Shown: in pieces, positions 6,145-15,224 of the stretch | Layout: the number at the start of each line of letters is the position of its first letter | Numbering within the stretch: the stretch's first letter is position 1 | Assembly: GCA_963169135.1 (NCBI GenBank) | Contig: CAUJEQ010000196.1 | Location: 1-19,743, forward strand | Source: Chloroflexota bacterium | GTDB taxonomy: Bacteria > Chloroflexota > Dehalococcoidia > Tepidiformales > Tepidiformaceae | Direction: 5' to 3' | Length of the DNA stretch: 19,743 bases | Translations under genes and position numbers: made by a program | The notes under the pieces: generated by a model | The model's input: the letters and a program-made list of their open reading frames with translations, nothing else | Told to the model about the DNA's origin: nothing | The model's database searches: none

Positions 6145-7395
6145 TTACCCGCGGGGCCGTCCATACCCGAACATCACCTGCGCGATGCGCCGGATCTGGA
6201 TCTCCTCCGAGCCTTCCGTGATGCGGTAACGCCGGTGGTGCCGGTAGATGTGTTCGAACGGCAGGTGGCGCGTATAGCCCACGCCGCCGTGCACCTGGAT
6301 CGCCTGGTCGGCCGCGTCGCACACCAGGCGATTCGCCCGGTAATTGCACATCGCCACCTTGTCACTGATCTCCATGTGATCCACGGAGTCGAGCTCCCAG
6401 GCCGTCTTGTACACCAGGTTCCGCACCATCTCGCACTCCGTCTGGAGCTCCGCGAGCGGCCACTGGATAGCCTGCCGGGTCGATAGCGGCTGGCCGAACG
6501 TGACCCGCTTGTTCGCGTACTTCACGGACTCGCTGATGCAGTACTGGGCCGCGCCGACGCCGGAGGCTGCCTGCCGGATTCGGTTCTCGTGCGTGAAGGT
6601 GTTCGCCAGCGCGAGACCATCGCCTTCCTGTCCCAGCATCGCGTCCGCCGGCACGCGCACGTCGCTGAGGGTGACCTCGGCGTGGTCGGAAGGCATGTTC
6701 AGGGTCCACCACATGAAGTCGACCGAAAAGCCTTCAGAGTCCACCGGCACAATGAAGCAGCTGATGCCCTTCGGCTTGCCTTCTTCCCCCGAAGTGCGCG
6801 CGAAGATCAGGTCGTGGGTCGCGTTGTGCAGGCCGCTATTGAAGCGCTTCTGGCCGTTGATCACCCAGTCGTCGCCGTCCCGGATCGCACGCGTTTCGAG
6901 CCAGCTTGCGTCGCTCCCGTGATCGGGCTCGGTCAGCCCGAATGCGACCCGGGTCTCGCCGGTGAACATGCCATCCAGGAACTGTTTCTGTTGCGCTACG
7001 GTGCCGTATCGCTCCCACATCTTCACCGTGGGGAAGTTGCCGACCACCGCCGACTCGTTCTGGAGGTCGTTGTGAAGCCCGAGCCCCTTCGCCGCCAGGT
7101 GTTCGCGTATGACGGCCATGCCCAGGTTCGTACCGCCCTTCCCGCCGTACTTCACCGGAAGCGAGTAGCGCAGGAACCCGGCCCGGTCGGCCCGCCGGCG
7201 CATCTCGGCCAGCAACTCTTCCCAGTCCTTGCGTGGCGTCCCGCCGTTCTCGAAGTCCGTCCGGGCGAACTCCCGCCGGTGGTCGAAGAACCTCATGTTG
7301 TCGTCCTGCTGCTCCAGCGGCTTGATTTCGTCCTCGATAAATTGATCGAGCTGGCGGAGTAACTCCTTGATGTCGTTGGGTATGGTGAAGTCCAT
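6145..7395 (-). CDS. Acyl-CoA dehydrogenase family flavoprotein
   Basis: This 416-residue protein has the three-part acyl-CoA dehydrogenase layout. A helical N-terminal domain (about 1-145) starts MDFTIPNDIKELLRQL. A middle beta domain contains the FAD/substrate signature FGLTEPDHGSD at 152-162. The C-terminal helical domain contains QAIQVHGGVGYTRHLPFEHIYR and ITEGSEEIQ, where Glu394 aligns with the catalytic base of medium-chain enzymes. Such enzymes introduce an alpha,beta double bond into acyl-CoAs and pass electrons to ETF. The ATG at 7393-7395 has AGAGGTG eight bases upstream and the expected family N-terminus; the frame stays open to 7473, but those codons look non-coding. It lies downstream of the thiolase/DUF35 pair, separated by a strong terminator, so it is probably a separate unit in the same pathway. 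The exact substrate is not readable from sequence. Confidence 0.93.
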   Translation of the reverse strand: MDFTIPNDIKELLRQLDQFIEDEIKPLEQQDDNMRFFDHRREFARTDFENGGTPRKDWEELLAEMRRRADRAGFLRYSLPVKYGGKGGTNLGMAVIREHLAAKGLGLHNDLQNESAVVGNFPTVKMWERYGTVAQQKQFLDGMFTGETRVAFGLTEPDHGSDASWLETRAIRDGDDWVINGQKRFNSGLHNATHDLIFARTSGEEGKPKGISCFIVPVDSEGFSVDFMWWTLNMPSDHAEVTLSDVRVPADAMLGQEGDGLALANTFTHENRIRQAASGVGAAQYCISESVKYANKRVTFGQPLSTRQAIQWPLAELQTECEMVRNLVYKTAWELDSVDHMEISDKVAMCNYRANRLVCDAADQAIQVHGGVGYTRHLPFEHIYRHHRRYRITEGSEEIQIRRIAQVMFGYGRPRG

Positions 7396-7477
7396 GACGG
7401 GTGCACCTCTGCGTAGATTTGCCGTCCGTTCGTACGCCCTCCGGGGGCGCAACGCAACAGGCTCCGGGTGCAAACGA

Positions 7478-7507
7478 GAAGGCCGCCGGGGAAACCCGGC
7501 GGCCTTC
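7478..7507 (-). terminator. Strong hairpin downstream of the thiolase gene
   Basis: GAAGGCCGCCGGG (7478-7490), a 4-base loop, and the exact complement CCCGGCGGCCTTC (7495-7507) form a perfect 13-bp GC-rich stem. It begins 25 bp after the thiolase stop. On the minus strand it is followed by TCGTTTGC, which is only a poor U-tract. The rest of the 136-bp gap (7396-7531) contains the leader of the acyl-CoA dehydrogenase and nothing else recognised. Confidence 0.7.
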
Positions 7508-7531
7508 GGAGGGTGCTGTGCGCGGTTTTGC

Positions 7532-8743
7532 CTAATCCGAGACCAGTACCAGCGTCCCGGTGGTCGAAAGGCTTCCGCCCGTGCCGTTCACCACACACGA
7601 ACGCGCCTTCGTCTGCTTGCCCGGCAGGCCGCTATACCCGCCGTCCTCAGCCGTGCCCGAAAGCTGGCGGTAGGCCTCGACGAGAAGTTGCATGCCGTAC
7701 ATGCCCGAGTGGTTGAACGACAGCCCGCCGCCGTTCGTGTTGATGGGGAGTCTCCCGCCCGGGGCGGCGTGCCCATCCTTCCAGAGGGTGAAGCCCTCGC
7801 CCCGAGGCGCGAGCCCGAGCATCTCTGCGGTGATGCCCGCCGTGACCGTGAACGAGTCGTAGATCATGGCCATTTCCATGTCTTCGGGGCCCATCCCCGC
7901 CATCTTGTATGCGGTCGCAGACGATGCGGCAGCCGAGGTGGCCGTGAAGTCGCCCATCTCGAGCATGTTCGAATGGCTCATGTTTTCGCCGGCGCCGGCG
8001 ATCCAGACAGGCTTCGTCTTCACGCTCCGGGCGATCTCCGGTTTGGTCACCAGCACGGCTCCGCCGTAGTCGGTCACCAGGCAGCAGTGCAGCAGCGTCA
8101 GGGGCCACGACACCAGGCGCGATGTCTGCACCTCCTCGACCGTGATCGGCCCGCCCTGGGGATGTGTCTCGCGCGAGTGCATGATCGCCCGGGGGTTGAG
8201 CGTCGCCCACTGCCGCGTGACCACGGCAATGTGCGCGAAGTCTTCCGGCGTTGTGCCGAAGCGGTGGTTGTGCCGCGTCATCGCGTGCGAATAGTTCGAA
8301 GGCGCCCCGGATATGCCGTACGGTGCGCTGAACTGCGAACCCGGGTCCCACGGGTCCCCCATGCCGCGCGGACGGCCCGTGCCCCGGCCGTGGTTCGCCC
8401 GGGCCGACCAGCCGGCTTCGCCATGGGTCACGAGTGCGACATCGATGATTCCCGCGTGGATCGCTGCAAGGGCGTGGTGGACGTGCATCTCGAACGAGCA
8501 GCCGCCGACCGAGGTGGTGTCGATGTATCTCGGATGCAGCCCGAGATGCTCGGCGATCTGCGATGACCAGCCGGCGCTGAAGATCCCGTCGATCGCGCTG
8601 ATCGGGATGCCCGTCTGGTCGCTCACGTTCTTGATAGCCTCGATATGAAGCTGGAGCGAAGTCTTCGGTATTTCCGGATAGCCGATTTCGTTGGCTTCGG
8701 CCGCTCCGACGATTGCCGCGGCCCGGGAAAGTTCTCCTGGCAT
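7532..8743 (-). CDS. Thiolase-superfamily protein (SCP2-thiolase / lipid-transfer-protein type)
   Basis: This 403-residue protein has the duplicated thiolase fold of the SCP2-thiolase/Ltp group: AAIVGAAEANEIGYPE at the start, the nucleophile-loop region SVGGCSFEMHVHHAL with Cys82, IYDSFTVTAGITAEMLGL near 294-311, and GGGLSFNHSGMYGM with His345. The usual C-terminal catalytic cysteine (CxG) is absent; the equivalent stretch reads VVNGTGGSLSTTG. It is therefore probably not a standard biosynthetic thiolase. Members of this group pair with DUF35 proteins and act as thiolases on branched or sterol-like acyl-CoAs, or as retro-aldolases such as Ltp2. The ATG is preceded by AGGAG at seven bases. The DUF35 gene lies 15 bp upstream, so the two form an operon and probably a complex. 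The family is secure; the reaction is not. Confidence 0.9.
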   Translation of the reverse strand: MPGELSRAAAIVGAAEANEIGYPEIPKTSLQLHIEAIKNVSDQTGIPISAIDGIFSAGWSSQIAEHLGLHPRYIDTTSVGGCSFEMHVHHALAAIHAGIIDVALVTHGEAGWSARANHGRGTGRPRGMGDPWDPGSQFSAPYGISGAPSNYSHAMTRHNHRFGTTPEDFAHIAVVTRQWATLNPRAIMHSRETHPQGGPITVEEVQTSRLVSWPLTLLHCCLVTDYGGAVLVTKPEIARSVKTKPVWIAGAGENMSHSNMLEMGDFTATSAAASSATAYKMAGMGPEDMEMAMIYDSFTVTAGITAEMLGLAPRGEGFTLWKDGHAAPGGRLPINTNGGGLSFNHSGMYGMQLLVEAYRQLSGTAEDGGYSGLPGKQTKARSCVVNGTGGSLSTTGTLVLVSD

Positions 8744-8758
8744 CTGTGTCTCCTGGGC

Positions 8759-9169
8759 CTAAATCACGCGCCAGAACGGGATGTGCACATCCTCGCTGGC
8801 GGGTTCGAATTCAACGCGGACGCGCGCACCGATCTGGATTGTCTCGGGCTTGCTCGGGTCGACCCCGCGCAGCACCGTGAACATCCGGTCGCCCTCGTTA
8901 ATGTCGATGTAAGCCGTCACGAATGGGACTTCGTCGGCCCATCCGCCGAAGGCGCGATGCTGCACCGCGAAGGTGTGGATGCGGCCCTCGCCGCTGCCCT
9001 CGAACCACTCGATGTTGCGCGAGTGGCAGAACGGGCAGATCCAGCGCGGGTACCAGTGCACCCGGTTGCAGTCAGTGCAACGCGGGAGCATGAGCTTGCC
9101 AGCCTTCGCGCCGTCCCAGAAGGGACGGGAGAGCGGGTCTGGCTCCGGTATGGGTTTGTTATAGGCCAA
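8759..9169 (-). CDS. DUF35 / Zn-ribbon plus OB-fold acyl-CoA-associated protein
   Basis: About 136 residues. The N-terminal half carries a rubredoxin-like zinc ribbon with two CxxC pairs, in CTDCNRVHWYPRWICPFC. The second half is an OB-fold: a VQHRAFGGWADEVPFVTAYIDI segment followed by RVRVEFEP. This is the DUF35 architecture, found as a small partner subunit of SCP2-type thiolases, Ltp2 aldolases and MaoC-like hydratases, probably binding the CoA part of the substrate. The start chosen is TTG 9167-9169, because AGGAGG lies six bases upstream and the product then begins at AYNKPIPEPDPLSRPFWD, a typical DUF35 N-terminus. An upstream ATG at 9280 gives an N-terminus of untypical composition. It is the first gene of the operon with the thiolase. 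Confidence 0.92.
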   Translation of the reverse strand: MAYNKPIPEPDPLSRPFWDGAKAGKLMLPRCTDCNRVHWYPRWICPFCHSRNIEWFEGSGEGRIHTFAVQHRAFGGWADEVPFVTAYIDINEGDRMFTVLRGVDPSKPETIQIGARVRVEFEPASEDVHIPFWRVI

Positions 9170-9251
9170 GGATTGCCTCCTGCGGAACGGCGCGCTGACG
9201 CAGGGCACGCCGCGCCGCGCACTGTCCGCAAACTGGGGATATGCGACCGTG

Positions 9252-9280
9252 ACGCTACGGATCCCGCGGGCACCGGTCAA
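9252..9280 (-). promoter_or_regulatory. Weak candidate promoter for the DUF35-thiolase operon
   Basis: On the minus strand, TTGACC (9275-9280) is followed after 17 bp by TAGCGT (9252-9257). The -35 is good (5 of 6) and the -10 poor (3 of 6). It lies in the 145-bp gap between the macroglobulin stop and the DUF35 start, where a promoter would be expected unless the operon is read through from pbpC. Confidence 0.3.
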
Positions 9281-9314
9281 CCATCACGCCTCCCGGCGCC
9301 CTCCGATCCGTCCC

Positions 9315-12300
9315 CTACTCCGTCACGCTAAACCGCCCCGAGTCGCTCCGCCCGAAAACCTCCGGCAGGTAGGTCTCTTCCGCGTGGGTCGGTGCCACGA
9401 AGAAGTCGCCCGGCGTGGTGGCCCGCGCATAGTACGTGTACTCGTACACGCCCTTCGGCAGGTAGTCCGTGAACAGCACCGTCCGGTCATCACGCAGTTC
9501 GACGTGTTGCCACGGGTTGTAGTACCACCCGAACCAGGGCGCGGCGTACCCGCCCCGCTGCTTCTGCAGCGCGGCCAGCCGCTCGGCTTCGAGTAACGCC
9601 TTCAGCGCCGGATCGATCGTCTGCAGGCGCGCGTCGATCGGTTCGAGACCGCCCGGCAGCAGGTCTTCGATGACCACGTAGTTCCGGTCCGCCGGAGCCA
9701 GGATGGTCAGCTTCACGCGGACCGTGTCGCCGAGACGCGCACTCGTGACCTTCGTCGCCGGGTCACCAAGCAACGAGTACTCGTGGCTGACGGCAAATCC
9801 GCGGTTCACCGCCTCCACTTCCTTCGCCGGAGTCAGGTAGCGCAGGTTCAGCGTGTAGTAGAGCCGCCCGATCCGTTCGAAGTCGCGCAGGAACGCCACC
9901 AGGCTGACTTTGCCGGGCGTGAAGTCCGTGAGCGGCACTTCCTTCGCAGCGTCCTTTAGCGGCTCTCCCGGCTTCACCAGCCCGCCCAGGATCTGGCGGT
10001 CGTCCACCGTGACCCTGTAGTTGAAGTCCCCCGCGAGCTCGCCGGTCACCTCCGCGTACGCGGTCAGCGCCAGGATCGCCTGTGCGCGCTCCACCGTCGT
10101 CTGCCACTTCTTCGCCCCGCGGGCGATCACCAGCCAGCGGACCGATTGGGCCAGCAGTGGCTGTTCGGGCTGGATGCGCGCCAGGGCGAGCGTTACAAGC
10201 CCCGTCGTGGCCGTGTTCGTCATGAACATTCCGCGTACCGGCGGGTCTTCCCAGTGGTTGCCGTTCGCGCTGGGGATGGTGGCCGCGGCAATGTCGTTGA
10301 GCAGTGCCCGTACCTGTTCGTCGCTGGCTTCCGCCCCCGCATCGACCAGTGCCATCGCCAGGTAGGCCCGCCCCCAGGTGTTCAACTGTGCGCGGTACTG
10401 TTCGAACAGTGCCCGCGCGGGCGAGATCGCCGACCGGCTGCTGTCCGCGCTCGCGAGCGCTGCCAGCATGAACGCCTTCTGGTTCGGGTCAGCTGGATTC
10501 GCAACGTCCGCCGTTCGGTTGATGTAGCCGGAAAGGTACGTCCCTGCCCGGCCGATCCCCGACTCATCGAAGGTCAGCCCATCGCGACGGGCCTCGCCGA
10601 GCGCCAGCAGCACCCACGCGGTCACATTCGGGTCGGAGAAGCACAACGGTTCGGTACACCACGGCCATCCGCCGTCCGGCCGCTGGCGCGAGACCAGGGC
10701 CGCGAGGTCGCTGGTGATCCGTCCACCGTTCGTGGGCGTGTCTCCCGCGCTCTTCTCGGCCCGGGCGACACCGATGTTCGCCGTGAGCCGGCTTGCGATG
10801 TAGACCGTGTCTTCGAACGGCCGGGGCGTAAACTCGCCCAGCTCATCCGCCATCGAGCCCGCCAGCGCCGACTGCACCGAGACCTGCAGCAGCCCGTTCT
10901 TCAGGATCGCGAACGGCGGCAGGTAGAGCGCCTCAACTCCGGGCTCGCCAGTCACGATCCCACCGGTCGCCATCGTCTCCGGGGTCACGTCGAGCAGAAG
11001 CGGGATCTCCTGCGTCACCGCATCCTCCATCCCGCCCCCGGTCGCGGTGAAGGTTAGCCGCGCCGTTCCGTCGGCGGTCACCTTAGCGGGCCAGCTCACC
11101 GGCGCCGACTGCCCGGCGGGGATCTTCACGGTCCTCGCCGCCTTGTCATCGAGGTCGATGCCCTCGGCGCCGATGGTCACCTTCACCTCGTGCTCTTCCG
11201 CGGTCGCGTTGCGTACCAACAGCCGGATCTGCGTCTCGTCGCCGACCCGCAGGAAGCGGGGCAGAGCGGGCCGCAAGAGCAGCGGCAATGTCGAGACCAG
11301 CTCGTTGGTGCCCTCGCCGACCATGGTGTCCCCGCTCACGGCCCGCACCTGCATGCGCCAGGTTGTCAGGTTGTCCGGCATCTTCACCTCAACGCTCGCG
11401 CGGCCGTTCGCGTCTGTTTTGAGCTGGGCCGACCAGTAGGCGGAGTTGCGGAAGTCCTGTCGCAGCCGGTCGTCCTCGAGGCCGCCCCCGCCCTTCCCGC
11501 CGCGCGGTGGTTCAGCGATCACGTCGTTGGACCGGTTGATCGAGACCGACATGGAGGACGACGTTGCGACCGCCAGGCCGCGCTCGAACCAGAAGGCAAG
11601 CAGCCCGTTCGGCCCGCGTTCTTCTTCGAGCGAGAGCAGCGCCTTATCGACGACGGAGACCGAAACCTCGGACGCGACTCCCTTGCCCGTGCTGTCGACC
11701 ACGGTGATGTCGTAGCGGACCGTCTCGCCCGGTTCTGCCTGGTCCTTGTCGGGTCGTATGGAGACCGTGAGTTCCCGCGTCTCGGTGGAGACCGGCAGCT
11801 GCACATAACCGACCTTATAGCGGGGCACGGGGTCCTCCGCCGTCGGCGGCCGGTAGAGCACGACTGAGACGAACACGTTTGGCACCGACCGGTCCGTAAT
11901 CGGGATCGAAAGCCTCTCGGTGTTGGTCGGGAAGGTCTGCACGGCCCGGGTGATAACCTTGCCGCGCTCGACCGTCACCAGCCCGACCGCCCCTTCGAAC
12001 GGCGCCGGGACCAGGATTTCCGCGGTCTCGCCGACCTCGTAACTGTCCTTGTCGGCCACAAGCGCGATGGTGTCGTCGTTGCTGATGCGCCAGCTGGCGA
12101 ACTCGCCGCCCCATACCCACAGGTAGGCGGCCGAGCGTGCGGTCCGTCCCTGGGCATCCGTCACTTCGGCAACGAGCCGGTAAGTGCCCGTCTTGTCGGG
12201 CGTGACCATCACGCTCCCCTCGCCGTTCGCTCCCGTGGTGGTGTTCAGGGTGGTCACGAGCGTGTCGCGCGGTTCGCTCTTGTAGCGGCGGGCACCGTCG

Positions 12301-15224
12301 GGCGTCTGTTCCTTGGTCGTAATCCAGTCACGCTTGTACACGCGCACCACGACGGCCTGGTCCCCCAGGATGTTGCCCTCCGTGTCGACCGTCACCAGGT
12401 CCACGCCGGTCGCCGTCCCCGCCTGGGCAACGTACTCCTCGGGCTTGATGCCCGCGTAGAGCGCGGCGGGGTGGACCGTCACCGAGGTGCTCGATGCCAC
12501 CGCCTGGGCGTTCTGGTCGGTTACGGTGGCCGAGAGCGTGAGCTGCTGCGCGCTTTCGCCCGGCTGGAGCGTCGCGGGAATCGTGTAGGCGGCCACACCA
12601 TCCGCGCCGGTCACCGCCGTGCCGCTCGCACGGATCGGCGTCGTGCTGACCGCGGTCCGCCAGTAGTCATAATCGGAGAACGAATACCGCTCGTAGCCCT
12701 CGACCCGCAGCCCGGTCGGGCTCCCGAGGACCGACCACTCGACTTTCGCGTTCGGAACCGCGCCGCCGAAGAAGAATGACGCGCTCGTCCGCACGTCGAT
12801 AGCATCGCCGTTCACGTACGAAGGCTTGCCGGTCTCGACTTCCACCTGGAACTCGGGCTTGCGGAACTCGGCAACCAGGTAGCTGTTCCCGGCGACCGCC
12901 CAGAACCCGTACTCGGGCGCTCCCTTGAGCTGGATGCTGATGGAGTAGTCGCCCACCGGTGCATCCGACGGGATCAGGAAGCTCCCCGCGAACGTGCCGA
13001 ACTCGTTGGTGTGGACGTCCTCGCGCACTACTTCCTGGCCGCGGGAGTTGAGCATCACGAACTGCAACGGCGGGTCCGAAGGCGGGACCGTGTAGGCGGC
13101 GTCGTCGTCCGCCCGCACGATGCCTTTGTACTCGACCGTCTCGCCGGGCCGGTAGATCGGCCGGTCCGTGTAGACCTGCCCCACCCACTCGCGGGCGAAA
13201 TAGTCCGTCGGGATGTTCAACTGGTAAGGGGCCGTGCCCTGGCTCCAGCGGGTGGAGGTCACCCCATGGTGGACGCCGTCATCCAGCACCAGGTAGTACG
13301 ACCGGTCGATGTTCTTCCCGAGTGTCGGCAGAGGGACCTTGAACGATGCCAGTCCGTTCGCGTCGGTCGTGGCCCGCGCCGGGGAGATTTCGGGCCCGGA
13401 GGCCGTGATGGCTGCACCCGGGATCGGCTTCCCGGTGTCGTGCTCGATCGCCCACGCCAGAAGTTCGTCGTTCGAAACCTTGGTTACAAGCACCGTGTCG
13501 ACCACCGCGAATGCGAATTCCGACTGGTACTGGCCGCTCGACCGCACGAAGTAGAAGCCCTTTGCCAGCGGCCCGCCGTTGCCCGAGATCGAGGTCGAGC
13601 CAAGGACGACCTCGTTCTGCGACCCGGTCACCGGCTCGGTCCAGCTCCGCAAGGCCGGCAGCGATGGTTCGAACTTCGGTCCGCCGTAGAAGTTGTGCAG
13701 AAGGCGCTGGCCCTCGTCCGGAGTCAGCGGGTACAGCGTGAATCGCGCCTCGTCCATGTTCTGCGCGTGGAAGAACAGGATCGGCTCCGCCGAAGCGGAG
13801 TACGTCGCTGAAGAGCTATACCCCGGTAGCGCGAGCGTCACCTGCGATGGCAGTGCGCCCGTCGTGAACGAGATCGTGTGGGCGGCCATCGCCTGCCCAT
13901 AGCGGTCGAGCGCGCCGGCCGCGATCGTCACCGTGTAGGCGGTCGATGGCTTGAGCGCCACGGAGACGTTCATATCGAACTCGCCGATGTAGACGTTCCC
14001 TTCGAGGTCCTCGGCGGTGAAGTTCGAAACGGATACCTTGCCCTCGAGCGAGTCCACATCCATCGGGTTGGAGAAGGCGATACTGATCCCGTAGCGCTGT
14101 GCAGCCGTCTCGCCGTTCCTCGGGAATGAAGACGAGACGACCGGGAGGCCGACCGTCGTGAACCGCGCTCGCCGCTCCTCCGCGGTTGCCCCACCCTTCG
14201 CCCCCGGCAGTCCCGCCGCTACGACCGCCTCGTAGGCGGTGCGATAGCCAAGCTGCACCGAGGGCGTGAAGGTCGCGACGGTGTTGCCCTCGCTCCAGGC
14301 GACGCTCCCCGGCACTGGCGTCCCCGCAGGGTCCACCAGCGAGATCCCGGAAGCCGCCGCCGGGTCCATCGGCTGATTGAACGTCACCGCAACCTGCTGG
14401 CGCGGGCTCGCGAAGTCTGTGTTGTTATCGGGTGTGAACTTCGCAACGGCCGGGCTGACAGTCGTGAAGCTCCAGGCATAGTCCTCGCGCAGCGTTCCGT
14501 CCGCCGCCGATGTCAGCCCCTTTGGAATCTTCAGCTTGTAGGTGGTGTACGGCTGCAGGTTCGCCGGCACGAACCGGTAGATCGAGGTGTTGAGCCACTC
14601 CCCTGTCCCCTCCAGCGGCGGGTCGAACTCGATGACTGCCGCCGTGCTCTGGGCACTCAGCGTGGTCAGCGGCGCCACCGAACGGCTGAATTGGACCATC
14701 ACCGGTGCGTTCAGCGGGACTTCCGTGTCCCCCTCGCCCGGGATGGCCTGCTGGACCGTGAGCAACCCGGTCACGGTGAACTGGCGCTCCACCTGCTCGG
14801 TCAGCCCGGTTTCAGGGCGTGCTGCTACCTTGACTGTGTAGGTCGAGCCGCGCAGGAGGCCCGGGTACTCTGGCTGGAAGAGCACGGTCCGGTCGCTTAG
14901 CCACGCGTAGCTGCCCTCGACCGCTGGCTCCACCTGCAGCAGCTTCTCGGGCTCGCGCTCCTCGGGAGGGCCTGCAAACGTCACCTTGATGGGCGTCAAC
15001 CGGGGAACGTCGTCGCCCTCGGGACTAACGACGAATCCTGGTGGTTCGACATAGGGAGTGTGTTCACCCTCGCGCGTGACCGCGAACCACGACAGCCCCA
15101 CAACCGCACCCACAACCACGGCAACTCCCAGTGCCGCCGCTGCCTTGCGGACCGGTGTGTCGAGGTATCCCGAGAGCCTTGCGATCTGTCGCTGGAATGC
15201 GTTCTGGGCTGGTTGTTCGCTCAT
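9315..15224 (-). CDS. Giant bacterial alpha-2-macroglobulin family protein, thioester motif absent
   Basis: 1969 residues. A short cytoplasmic N-terminus is followed by one transmembrane segment (about 28-49); there is no lipobox cysteine, so it is a membrane-anchored outer-surface protein. About 55-455 are four successive Big_5/SbsA-like Ig domains ending in SFTTV/FTTG. Macroglobulin (MG) domains follow, with TDRPIYRPGETVEYKG near 688, a Gly-rich flexible patch (PPRGGKGGGG) near 1241 where a bait-like region falls, and LVSTLPLLLRPALPRFLRVGD. A thioester-type helical domain contains RPDGGWPWCTEPLCFSDPN near 1521, and a receptor-binding-like domain ends the protein. Where other members have a CxEQ thioester (near 1455-1475), this one reads GEFTPRPFEDTVYIASRL. 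Bacterial macroglobulins trap attacking proteases and are typically encoded beside pbpC, as here. The start codon overlaps the pbpC stop (ATGA) and has GAGGTG eight bases upstream. Confidence 0.93.
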   Translation of the reverse strand: MSEQPAQNAFQRQIARLSGYLDTPVRKAAAALGVAVVVGAVVGLSWFAVTREGEHTPYVEPPGFVVSPEGDDVPRLTPIKVTFAGPPEEREPEKLLQVEPAVEGSYAWLSDRTVLFQPEYPGLLRGSTYTVKVAARPETGLTEQVERQFTVTGLLTVQQAIPGEGDTEVPLNAPVMVQFSRSVAPLTTLSAQSTAAVIEFDPPLEGTGEWLNTSIYRFVPANLQPYTTYKLKIPKGLTSAADGTLREDYAWSFTTVSPAVAKFTPDNNTDFASPRQQVAVTFNQPMDPAAASGISLVDPAGTPVPGSVAWSEGNTVATFTPSVQLGYRTAYEAVVAAGLPGAKGGATAEERRARFTTVGLPVVSSSFPRNGETAAQRYGISIAFSNPMDVDSLEGKVSVSNFTAEDLEGNVYIGEFDMNVSVALKPSTAYTVTIAAGALDRYGQAMAAHTISFTTGALPSQVTLALPGYSSSATYSASAEPILFFHAQNMDEARFTLYPLTPDEGQRLLHNFYGGPKFEPSLPALRSWTEPVTGSQNEVVLGSTSISGNGGPLAKGFYFVRSSGQYQSEFAFAVVDTVLVTKVSNDELLAWAIEHDTGKPIPGAAITASGPEISPARATTDANGLASFKVPLPTLGKNIDRSYYLVLDDGVHHGVTSTRWSQGTAPYQLNIPTDYFAREWVGQVYTDRPIYRPGETVEYKGIVRADDDAAYTVPPSDPPLQFVMLNSRGQEVVREDVHTNEFGTFAGSFLIPSDAPVGDYSISIQLKGAPEYGFWAVAGNSYLVAEFRKPEFQVEVETGKPSYVNGDAIDVRTSASFFFGGAVPNAKVEWSVLGSPTGLRVEGYERYSFSDYDYWRTAVSTTPIRASGTAVTGADGVAAYTIPATLQPGESAQQLTLSATVTDQNAQAVASSTSVTVHPAALYAGIKPEEYVAQAGTATGVDLVTVDTEGNILGDQAVVVRVYKRDWITTKEQTPDGARRYKSEPRDTLVTTLNTTTGANGEGSVMVTPDKTGTYRLVAEVTDAQGRTARSAAYLWVWGGEFASWRISNDDTIALVADKDSYEVGETAEILVPAPFEGAVGLVTVERGKVITRAVQTFPTNTERLSIPITDRSVPNVFVSVVLYRPPTAEDPVPRYKVGYVQLPVSTETRELTVSIRPDKDQAEPGETVRYDITVVDSTGKGVASEVSVSVVDKALLSLEEERGPNGLLAFWFERGLAVATSSSMSVSINRSNDVIAEPPRGGKGGGGLEDDRLRQDFRNSAYWSAQLKTDANGRASVEVKMPDNLTTWRMQVRAVSGDTMVGEGTNELVSTLPLLLRPALPRFLRVGDETQIRLLVRNATAEEHEVKVTIGAEGIDLDDKAARTVKIPAGQSAPVSWPAKVTADGTARLTFTATGGGMEDAVTQEIPLLLDVTPETMATGGIVTGEPGVEALYLPPFAILKNGLLQVSVQSALAGSMADELGEFTPRPFEDTVYIASRLTANIGVARAEKSAGDTPTNGGRITSDLAALVSRQRPDGGWPWCTEPLCFSDPNVTAWVLLALGEARRDGLTFDESGIGRAGTYLSGYINRTADVANPADPNQKAFMLAALASADSSRSAISPARALFEQYRAQLNTWGRAYLAMALVDAGAEASDEQVRALLNDIAAATIPSANGNHWEDPPVRGMFMTNTATTGLVTLALARIQPEQPLLAQSVRWLVIARGAKKWQTTVERAQAILALTAYAEVTGELAGDFNYRVTVDDRQILGGLVKPGEPLKDAAKEVPLTDFTPGKVSLVAFLRDFERIGRLYYTLNLRYLTPAKEVEAVNRGFAVSHEYSLLGDPATKVTSARLGDTVRVKLTILAPADRNYVVIEDLLPGGLEPIDARLQTIDPALKALLEAERLAALQKQRGGYAAPWFGWYYNPWQHVELRDDRTVLFTDYLPKGVYEYTYYARATTPGDFFVAPTHAEETYLPEVFGRSDSGRFSVTE

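Noticed and set aside
9170..9280. N-terminal extension of the DUF35 protein from an ATG at 9280
   Set aside because: The TTG at 9167-9169 has a perfect AGGAGG six bases upstream and matches the family N-terminus; the extension has untypical composition.
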